From assembly GCA_038244055.1 (NCBI GenBank), contig JBBRTW010000188.1, positions 1 through 12,648 of the forward strand: a stretch of DNA of 12,648 nt, given 5' to 3'. The notes under the pieces were generated by a model. That model did no database searches. It saw nothing but the letters and a program-made list of their open reading frames with translations, and was not told the origin of the DNA. The position numbers and the translations under genes were made by a program. This DNA comes from DASPKW01 sp038244055. Lineage in GTDB: Bacteria > Planctomycetota > Phycisphaerae > Tepidisphaerales > Tepidisphaeraceae. Shown one piece after another: positions 1 to 5,463 of this stretch (the first letter of the stretch is position 1; every line of letters begins with the position of its first letter).

Positions 1-285
1 CCCCCTCCGCCCCCTCCGCCCGGGCCGCCCACGGTGGTGTCGACGGCGTTCAGCGGGAACACCGTCAACCTGGTGTTCGATCAGCCGGTGGAAGTGTCCG
101 GCAGCGGGGCGGATGATTCGATTACGATCAATGGAATCGCGCCGACTTCGGTGGGCAGCGCCGATGCGTACACGCTCTATCTGGGCATGCCGGACTCCGT
201 GAATGCGGGCGACCCGTGGGCGATCGCGCGGCAGCCGGATTGGTTGATGACGGAGATCGCGGTGCCGGAGGCGGGAGTTCTGTAG
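1..285 (+). CDS. C-terminal end of a hypothetical protein with a Pro-rich linker (5' partial)
   Basis: The reading frame is open from the first base and ends at TAG 283-285, so the gene begins left of the window. An internal GTG at 34 is not a convincing start because the frame continues upstream. The visible part begins with a run of prolines (PPPPPPPGPP) made by a repeated ccccctccgc unit. About 85 residues follow that look like a small beta-sandwich: alternating hydrophobics (VNLVFDQPVEVSG, DSITINGIAP) and no cysteines. This looks like the end of an exported or surface modular protein with a proline linker before its last domain. I do not recognise a family and no catalytic motif is visible. 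It has no evident link to the respiratory genes downstream, and the long inverted repeat after it probably separates the two units. Confidence 0.6.
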   Translation, partial: PPPPPPPGPPTVVSTAFSGNTVNLVFDQPVEVSGSGADDSITINGIAPTSVGSADAYTLYLGMPDSVNAGDPWAIARQPDWLMTEIAVPEAGVL

Positions 286-290
286 GGCAA

Positions 291-430
291 GGGCGAATTC
301 CGAATTCCGAATTGCGAATGGCGAATCAACTCCAATGAACAATGAGCAATGACCAAGGGCCGATGGGCGGTCATTGGTCATTGCCTCATTGGGATTTGAT
401 TCGCCATTCTGATTTCGTCATTCGCCATTC
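291..430. repeat. Long imperfect inverted repeat in the spacer before regA
   Basis: The arm at about 320-354 (ggcgaatcaactccaatg then aacaatgagcaatgacc) is nearly the reverse complement of the arm at about 369-405 (ggtcattggtcattgcc then tcattgggatttgattcgcc). The arms differ by a few mismatches and a short indel, and the loop is about 14 bases. Weaker complementarity continues outward between the gaattccgaattgcgaat block (about 296-318) and the attcgccattc block (about 399-430). The result could be a large stem-loop, either a bidirectional terminator between the two genes or a non-autonomous palindromic repeat. The spacer is far more AT-rich than the flanking genes. The inverted repeat is directly visible; its function is inferred. 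Confidence 0.65.
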
Positions 431-446
431 CCCTTGATTCGCCATT
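398..446 (+). repeat. Three short direct repeats ATTCGCCATT
   Basis: ATTCGCCATT occurs at about 399-408, 420-429 and 437-446, with irregular spacing of about 21 and 17 bases. Two copies are preceded by TTG (ttgattcgccatt). The first two are part of the right arm of the long inverted repeat. Such short GAATGGCGAAT/ATTCGCCATT words look like degenerate repetitive spacer DNA rather than operators, though a direct-repeat binding site upstream of regA cannot be excluded. Confidence 0.5.
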
Positions 447-493
447 TTCCCTCAATGTTTCCCGTTTCCCGCCTGCGTGGTAAGTTGTCGGCC

Positions 494-1030
494 ATGAAGC
501 CGGCAGCGGTGATTCTGGTGGTGGATGATGACATCGCGTTTCGGACGCGGCTGGTGAAGGCATTGTCAGCTCGGGGGCACTGGGCGCATGGGGCGGGCAA
601 TCCCGATGAGGCGCTGGAGGTGGCCGGAAGGGTGAATCCGGGGGCGGCCATCGTGGATTTGAAAATGCCGGGGGGATCGGGGCTGGAACTGGTGCCGGAG
701 CTGGCCGCGCGGCATCCGGGGATTCAGATCGTGGTGCTGACGGGATTCGGGAGCATCGCCACGGCGGTGGAGGCGGTGCGGAATGGGGCGATCAACTATT
801 TAATGAAGCCGCTGGATGCGGATCAGATCCTGGCGGCGTTCGAGACGGAGGCGCATGAGGAGATGGTGGAGGGGACAGAGGGAACGCCTTCGCTGGCGCG
901 GGTGGAGTGGGAACATATCCAGCGGGTGCTGACCGATTGCGATGGAAATATTTCGCTGGCGGCGCGGCGGCTGGGGATTCATCGGAGATCGTTGCAGAGG
1001 AAACTGGGGAAGCTGCCGCCGTTGGAGTGA
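494..1030 (+). CDS. regA: RegA/PrrA/ActR-type redox response regulator with Fis-type HTH
   Basis: Two-component response regulator of 178 aa, close to the usual size of RegA/PrrA. The N-terminal receiver domain (residues about 5-118) has the acidic pair D11/D12, the phospho-acceptor D55 in IVDLKMPGGSG, T83 in VVLTGFGS and K105 in YLMKPLD. The GSIATAVEAVRNGA stretch is typical of this family. A short linker leads to a C-terminal Fis-type helix-turn-helix (about 136-174) with RVEWEHIQRVL, GNISLAARRLGIHRRSLQRKL, close to the RegA consensus as I remember it. The family responds to redox and oxygen through a RegB/PrrB sensor kinase and controls respiratory and energy genes; no such kinase is in the window. 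The ATG at 494 puts the receiver at its normal N-terminus. A TTG at 434 and an ATG at 455 are in frame but add residues translated from repeat DNA. No strong Shine-Dalgarno sequence supports any of these starts. RegA is an inference from sequence pattern; another NtrX/Fis-like single-domain regulator is less likely. Confidence 0.88.
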   Translation: MKPAAVILVVDDDIAFRTRLVKALSARGHWAHGAGNPDEALEVAGRVNPGAAIVDLKMPGGSGLELVPELAARHPGIQIVVLTGFGSIATAVEAVRNGAINYLMKPLDADQILAAFETEAHEEMVEGTEGTPSLARVEWEHIQRVLTDCDGNISLAARRLGIHRRSLQRKLGKLPPLE

Positions 1031-1036
1031 GGGGAT

Positions 1037-1068
1037 TTTCACCGCGGAGACGCAGAGACGCGGAGAAG
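1037..1068. repeat. Dispersed intergenic repeat, copy 1 (tttcaccgcggagacgcaga type)
   Basis: It starts a few bases after the regA stop and reads tttcaccgcggagacgcaga followed by gacgcggagaag. A close copy lies at 7600-7632, also directly after a stop codon (actD). CACCGCGGAGACGCAGAG-like elements recur in intergenic DNA of several bacterial phyla from my recollection. This one has no clear palindrome and no coding potential. Confidence 0.7.
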
Positions 1069-1103
1069 AGAGGGGAGAAGAGAGGGGAGAAGAGAGGGGA
1101 GAA
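1063..1103. repeat. 12-bp tandem repeat, gagaagagaggg, three copies plus a partial
   Basis: gagaagagaggg is repeated exactly at 1063-1074, 1075-1086 and 1087-1098, followed by a partial unit gagaa. The array grows out of the end of the dispersed repeat just before it (cggagaagag), which suggests slippage expansion of its tail. It is purine-only on this strand. There are no spacers, so it is not a CRISPR array. Confidence 0.85.
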
Positions 1104-1176
1104 ACGGGTGGGTTGGAATGGAGGGGTGATGTGATTGCGATCGGACTTCTGGATGCGGGATGTAGGCGGCTGGACG

Positions 1177-1194
1177 CGCTTCGCAAGCGAAGCG
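1177..1194 (+). terminator. Perfect hairpin CGCTTCG-caag-CGAAGCG, possible end of the regA transcript
   Basis: A 7-bp perfect stem with a 4-base loop lies about 150 bases after regA. The bases after it (gctaaaag) are not T-rich, so it is not a classical intrinsic terminator. It could be a degenerate one, an RNA-stabilising 3' end, or part of another dispersed repeat. Confidence 0.3.
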
Positions 1195-1318
1195 GCTAAA
1201 AGAGGAATGTTGAAAGTTGTGGCGGGGGCTTGCGTGTTGGGGGCGGGGGAAATACCTTTTGCGCGCTGTGACGTTGGGACTGGCCGGGGCTGCGGCGAAA
1301 TGCCACACGCTCTGGCGA

Positions 1319-1346
1319 TTGAAAAACGTCGTTTGAACCTAATACT
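1319..1346 (+). promoter_or_regulatory. Possible sigma70-like promoter for the act operon
   Basis: TTGAAA (1319-1324, 5 of 6 to TTGACA) and AATACT (1341-1346, 4 of 6 to TATAAT) are separated by 16 bases, about 105 bases before the actA start. The block is AT-richer than its surroundings. The match is moderate and such matches arise by chance. It would place the transcription start inside the hairpin at 1347-1372, so at most one of the two calls can be fully right. Confidence 0.25.
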
Positions 1347-1377
1347 GTCCGAAAGACGATCGGAAGTCGGACTTTTT
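1347..1377 (+). terminator. Stem-loop followed by T-run upstream of actA (terminator or attenuator)
   Basis: GTCCGA (1347-1352) pairs with TCGGAC (1367-1372) and is followed directly by TTTTT (1373-1377). An alternative shorter stem CCGA/TCGG lies within the loop region (1349-1363). A 6-bp stem with a 14-base loop is weak for a terminator. Its place about 75 bases before actA would allow it to stop transcripts reading through from regA, or to act as a leader element. Confidence 0.35.
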
Positions 1378-1451
1378 CCTGGTTAAGCACCAGGTCCATG
1401 TGAAAGGCGGCATGCTGGTCGAATCGCCGAAGCCAGATGCTCTTACACTCT

Positions 1452-2171
1452 ATGTCAGACGCCGCACCAACCACGAAGAAGCGATTTTTATTCCCCCGGT
1501 GGACGAACTACGCCCTGCCCGCGATTGCGGTTGGCTTGATGGGCGGAATGTTCTATATGCCGACGCTGTTCGGGCTGGGCGCATCGCCCAAGACGACGGC
1601 CGTGGGATACGCGCCGGAGCAGCCGGTCCCCTACAGCCATGCGGTGCATGTGGGGAAGCTGGGGCTCGACTGCCGCTATTGTCATACAACCGTTGAGAAA
1701 TCGGCGTTCGCGGCGCTACCGCCGACGCAGACGTGCATGAATTGTCATACGGGGATTCGCCCGGACAGCCCGGCGCTGCAGCCGATCCGCGATAGCTGGA
1801 AAAGCGCGATGCCCGTGCAATGGGTGAAGGTGCATGACCTGCCCGACTACGCCTTTTTCAATCACAGCGCGCATGTGAACCGGGGCGTGGGCTGCGTTTC
1901 CTGCCACGGGCGGATCGATCAGATGGATATCGTGGCGCAGACGCAGCCGCTTTCGATGGGCTGGTGCCTGGATTGCCACCGCGCTCCCGAAACGGCGCTG
2001 CGGCCGCTCGATAAAATTACCGACCTCGGATGGACGCCGGTGGGTCATCCCTATGCCAATGGGGAGACGGACAAGGAAAAAGCCCAGTTGTTGGTGGGTG
2101 AGAAGCTCAAGGCGGATTACGGCACCCGCGAACCCCAATACATGACGAGTTGCTTCACGTGTCACAGATAG
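1452..2171 (+). CDS. actA: ActA, pentaheme cytochrome c subunit of Alternative Complex III
   Basis: Periplasmic multiheme cytochrome of ACIII that carries electrons from the Fe-S subunit ActB to the monoheme subunit or the oxidase. The 239-aa protein has five CXXCH heme motifs: CRYCH (C74-H78), CMNCH (C95-H99), CVSCH (C148-H152), CLDCH (C172-H176) and CFTCH (C234-H238). One hydrophobic segment near the N-terminus (about 21-42, ALPAIAVGLMGGMFYMPTLF) probably anchors it and puts the hemes outside. Extra histidines (H63, H66, H138, H141) are candidates for distal heme ligands. I chose the ATG at 1452 because it gives a polar MSDAAPTTKKR head before the span. The ATG at 1437 adds five residues and is equally possible, since neither has a clear Shine-Dalgarno sequence. 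It is the first gene of the act operon, and its last codons overlap the start of actB. The heme count, length and next gene match ActA rather than NrfB- or tetrathionate-type cytochromes. Confidence 0.93.
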   Translation: MSDAAPTTKKRFLFPRWTNYALPAIAVGLMGGMFYMPTLFGLGASPKTTAVGYAPEQPVPYSHAVHVGKLGLDCRYCHTTVEKSAFAALPPTQTCMNCHTGIRPDSPALQPIRDSWKSAMPVQWVKVHDLPDYAFFNHSAHVNRGVGCVSCHGRIDQMDIVAQTQPLSMGWCLDCHRAPETALRPLDKITDLGWTPVGHPYANGETDKEKAQLLVGEKLKADYGTREPQYMTSCFTCHR

Positions 2172-5100
2172 AACATCACCAGACCGGCGTAACGTATTGG
2201 CGCAGCCTCGAGCAGGCGGAGCAAGCGCCTGAAGTGCGCTCGCTCATCGAGCAGGAATTCCCGAGTTACGATCCCTCGGGAATGCTCAATGGCAAGTCCT
2301 CGCGGCGCAAGCTGTTGAAGGTCATGGGCGCTTCGATGGCCCTGGCGGGATTGACCCTGACGGGCTGCCGGCGCTGGCCCAAGGAAAAACTCGCGCCGTA
2401 TACGACTTCGACGGAAAATCACGTTCCGGGGGAGCGCGAATATTACGCGACGGCGCTGGAACTGGGCGGAGTGGCGCAGGGACTTCTGGTGACGAGTTTT
2501 GGCGGCCGGCCGATCAAGGTCGAGGGCAACCCCTCGCATCCGATGGCCTGGTCGGTCAAGGGGAAGCAGGGCTCGAGCGATGCCTTCGCGCAGGCGAGTT
2601 TGCTGAACATGTACGATCCCGAGCGCAGCCGCGAGGTGGTCGACCGTACCGGCGCGGAGCCGAAGGAATCGGACTGGACGAAATTCACGGCGATTGCTGG
2701 AGATATTTTCGGCAAAGTGAAGGGAACGGGCGGCAGGATCGCGGTGTTAAGCGAGGCGACATCCAGCCCCAGCGCGATGGACATGAAGAAGCGGTTTCTG
2801 GCCGCTTTCCCGCAGGCGAAGTGGCACGAATACGAAGCCCTTTCCCGCGATAATGAGCTCGAAGGCAGCCGCATGGCCTTCGGCAAATCGCTGCGCACGC
2901 GGCTGAACCTGGAGAAGGCGAAGGTCGTGATCTCGCTGGATGAGGATGTGTTATTTTCGCACCCGGCGCGGACGCGCTACGCGGCCGACTGGGCGGAAAT
3001 GCGCCGCAAGGGCGACAAGGGGGAGATGAACCGGGTGTATATCGCGGAATCGACTTTTTCGGTGACGGGTACGGTCGCGGATGTGCGCCTGCCGGTGAAC
3101 CCAGCGCGGCTCGAGAACATCGCACGGGCGATTGCGCTTCAGGTTGAAGTGGCGAACGTAAGCGGCGGCGAGGATCTGGATAAGAACAACGGCGAGGACC
3201 GGTTCGTCCATTCGGCGGTCGCGGACCTACTGAAGAGCAAAGGCGCAAGCGTTGTCATCGTGGGGCAGTCGGCATCGCCGGTGGTTCATGCCCTGGCGCA
3301 TGCGATCAACGCGAAGATTGGGGCGATTGGAACGACTGTTACCCTCATCGAAGATCCGGCCGGCGATCGGCCGACTCATCTGGCCGCCATCACCGAACTG
3401 ACCAAGGCGATCAATGAGAAGAAGGTCGATGCGCTGCTGATCCTTGGCGGAAACCCGGTTTACGATGCGCCGGCCGATCTGGATTTCGGCAAGGCGCTGG
3501 CGAGCGTTCCGGCGAGCATTCATCTGAGCCATTACAACGATGAAACGTCGCGGGCCTGCAAGTGGCATTTGCCGCGGGCGCATTACCTCGAAGCGTGGGG
3601 CGATGCGAAGGCATGGGATGGATCGGTCGGTCTCTGTCAGCCGCTGATCGAGCCGCTTTTCGGCGGGAAAACGCCGATTGAGGTGCTGGCGCTGGTGAGT
3701 GGCGATGCGGTGGCGGCGGGGGCGGTGATGGCGGGGGCGGTGATGGGCGGCGAACAGATCGTGCGGCGGACGTGGAAAGAGCAGTACATCAAAGGCGGGG
3801 ATTTCGAAAAGGAATATCGCAAGACGATGGAGGCCGGGGTTCTCGAAAATTCCGCGTCGCCGGCGGTGACGGCGGCCAATACGGCGACGAGTTACCCCGC
3901 CACGCCCGCGCCGGCGGCTGGGTTTTTCGTCAGGTTTACGCTCGATTCGCACGCTTACGATGGCCGCTTCGCCAACAATGCCTGGCTGCAGGAGACGCAC
4001 GACCCGATCACCAAGCTGGTGTGGGATAACGCGGCCATCCTGAGCAAGAAAGATGCCGATACATTGGGCGTCAAGCAGGGCGACATTATCCGCATCGATG
4101 GCAATGGGCGCGGCCTCGAAATCGCCGCCTTCGTTCAGCCGGGCCAGCCGGTGGGTGTGGTCACGCTGCCGCTGGGCTATGGACGCACCGAAGCCGGGAG
4201 CATTGGCAATAAGCTCGGGTTCAATACTTATCACCTGCGGACGACGGCCGGGATGTATTCGATTTCCGGCGCCAAGGTCAGCAAAACCTCGAATCCAAAC
4301 TACACGCTGGCGACGACGATGGAACACCACATCCTCGACGACTTCGCGATGAAGAACGCGCTGGACAAGCGCATCGGCGCCAAGGGCGAGACGGGGATGA
4401 TCGTCCGCGAATCGACGCTGGAGCAATACAATAAAGATCCGCGCGCGCCGCATAAGAAGCAGCATGGCGGCGGGCACAGCCTCCAGCTTTTCAATCATCC
4501 GAGCAAATTCAACACGCCCAATGCCTGGGGCATGACGGTGGACCTCAACACCTGCATCGGCTGCAACGCCTGCGTGGTGGCCTGTCAGGCGGAGAACAAC
4601 GTTCCGGTGGTCGGCAAGGAGCAGGTTCTGTATCACCGCGAAATGGGCTGGCTGCGGATCGACCGTTATTTCAAGGCCGACACCGCGACGTATGAAAAGG
4701 CCGGCGATGATCCCAACCCGCAGGTGGTGCATCAGCCGATGATGTGCGTGCATTGCGAGAACGCGCCCTGCGAGCAGGTCTGCCCGGTGGCGGCGACGAT
4801 GCACGATACCGAGGGGCTGAACACGATGATCTACAACCGCTGCATCGGCACGCGGTACTGCTCGAACAACTGCCCCTACAAGGTGCGGCGCTTCAATTAC
4901 TTCGACTGGCAGTCCAAAGCGCCGACGACGGGCTGGCCCGACCCATATGTCAACTTCCCCGACAAGCAGCAGTTGGATCAGATCGACAAGATCAAAGCGA
5001 TGGTCTTCAACCCGGATGTCTCGGTGCGCATGCGCGGCGTGATGGAGAAATGCACCTACTGCACGCAGCGCCTGGCGGCGGCGAAGATCACCCATCGCAA

Positions 5101-5446
5101 CGAAGCCTTCAAGGAAGGCAAGCCGCAGGGCGGCGGCGAATTGCTGACCGATGGATCGGTGATAACGGCATGCCAGCAGGCCTGCCCGACGCAGGCGATC
5201 ACCTTCGGCAATTTGAACGACCCCAATGCACAGGTGGTGCGATTGCAGAAGAACCCGCGGGCCTACGATGTGCTCGGGGAGCTCAACACCATGCCGCGAA
5301 CGAAATTCCTGGCCAAGCTTCGCAACCCGGCCGAGGGGGCGAGCGCGCCGGCCCGCGGTCATGCATCCAGTCCGGCCCCCAGTACCATGTCCCCCAGTCC
5401 CTCGTCGTCGAATGGTTCGACCGTGCCGACCCCGTCCGTTGGATGA
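2159..5446 (+). CDS. actB: ActB, fused molybdopterin-oxidoreductase-like and Fe-S subunit of Alternative Complex III
   Basis: Large peripheral ACIII subunit (1095 aa) that relays electrons from the membrane quinol site to ActA. The N-terminus has the extended Tat-type leader of MoCo/Fe-S proteins: YWRSLEQ, then SRRKLLK (48-54), a short hydrophobic stretch and LTGC (67-70), a possible lipobox. Residues about 85-770 form a molybdopterin-oxidoreductase-like fold (GGRPIKVEGNPSHP, LLILGGNPVYDAPAD). It lacks the usual N-terminal CxxCxxxC, and I see no obvious Mo-ligating Cys, as expected for ACIII, where this half carries no cofactor. Residues about 790-1015 are the ferredoxin-like half, with Cys 799/802/805/809, 863/866/871/875, 895/901/905 and 965/968/1005/1009. 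That makes 15 cysteines, with Thr898 where a fourth Cys would sit, fitting three [4Fe-4S] and one [3Fe-4S]. The GTG at 2159 (MSQIEHHQTG) is preferred; TTG 2150 adds three residues. It overlaps actA by 13 bases. The last ~30 residues are a low-complexity Ser/Pro tail. Confidence 0.94.
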   Translation: MSQIEHHQTGVTYWRSLEQAEQAPEVRSLIEQEFPSYDPSGMLNGKSSRRKLLKVMGASMALAGLTLTGCRRWPKEKLAPYTTSTENHVPGEREYYATALELGGVAQGLLVTSFGGRPIKVEGNPSHPMAWSVKGKQGSSDAFAQASLLNMYDPERSREVVDRTGAEPKESDWTKFTAIAGDIFGKVKGTGGRIAVLSEATSSPSAMDMKKRFLAAFPQAKWHEYEALSRDNELEGSRMAFGKSLRTRLNLEKAKVVISLDEDVLFSHPARTRYAADWAEMRRKGDKGEMNRVYIAESTFSVTGTVADVRLPVNPARLENIARAIALQVEVANVSGGEDLDKNNGEDRFVHSAVADLLKSKGASVVIVGQSASPVVHALAHAINAKIGAIGTTVTLIEDPAGDRPTHLAAITELTKAINEKKVDALLILGGNPVYDAPADLDFGKALASVPASIHLSHYNDETSRACKWHLPRAHYLEAWGDAKAWDGSVGLCQPLIEPLFGGKTPIEVLALVSGDAVAAGAVMAGAVMGGEQIVRRTWKEQYIKGGDFEKEYRKTMEAGVLENSASPAVTAANTATSYPATPAPAAGFFVRFTLDSHAYDGRFANNAWLQETHDPITKLVWDNAAILSKKDADTLGVKQGDIIRIDGNGRGLEIAAFVQPGQPVGVVTLPLGYGRTEAGSIGNKLGFNTYHLRTTAGMYSISGAKVSKTSNPNYTLATTMEHHILDDFAMKNALDKRIGAKGETGMIVRESTLEQYNKDPRAPHKKQHGGGHSLQLFNHPSKFNTPNAWGMTVDLNTCIGCNACVVACQAENNVPVVGKEQVLYHREMGWLRIDRYFKADTATYEKAGDDPNPQVVHQPMMCVHCENAPCEQVCPVAATMHDTEGLNTMIYNRCIGTRYCSNNCPYKVRRFNYFDWQSKAPTTGWPDPYVNFPDKQQLDQIDKIKAMVFNPDVSVRMRGVMEKCTYCTQRLAAAKITHRNEAFKEGKPQGGGELLTDGSVITACQQACPTQAITFGNLNDPNAQVVRLQKNPRAYDVLGELNTMPRTKFLAKLRNPAEGASAPARGHASSPAPSTMSPSPSSSNGSTVPTPSVG

Positions 5447-5463
5447 GCTGAGTCATACAAGCC

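Larger units (their letters stand above)
1031..1451. other. Non-coding spacer of about 420 bases between regA and actA
   Basis: No open frame here has a plausible protein. The spacer holds the dispersed repeat and tandem array, a perfect 7-bp hairpin at 1177-1194, a G-rich stretch (about 1219-1250), a possible promoter (1319-1346) and a hairpin followed by five Ts (1347-1377). It is the longest gap before the ACIII genes and so the likely place for the operon promoter and control sites. I looked for a RegA-like GCGNC...GNCGC box and saw no convincing one. Confidence 0.6.

Noticed and set aside
434..493. Longer N-terminus for the RegA-like protein from TTG 434 or ATG 455
   Set aside because: The extra residues come from the ATTCGCCATT repeat zone and would precede a receiver domain that normally begins at its first residues.
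1063..1103. Possible CRISPR array
   Set aside because: The units are 12 bases, exactly tandem and without spacers, and no cas genes are near.
1261..1380. RegA-type operator (GCGNC-N-GNCGC) before actA
   Set aside because: Only half-sites such as GCGGC (near 1292) were found, with no partner at proper spacing; in GC-rich DNA these are expected by chance.
1135..1386. Small open frames in the regA-actA spacer
   Set aside because: They lack ribosome binding sites and protein-like composition, and they overlap repeats and hairpins.
1452..2171. ActA as an NrfB-like or other nitrite-reductase cytochrome, given the NrfD-like ActC
   Set aside because: No NrfA-type catalytic cytochrome (CXXCK) is present; DUF3341, ActE and coxB next door fit ACIII.
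2159..5446. ActB as a catalytic molybdenum or polysulfide/nitrate-type oxidoreductase
   Set aside because: The N-terminal cluster motif and an obvious Mo ligand are missing. The fusion to an Fe-S half and the act gene order identify the ACIII subunit.
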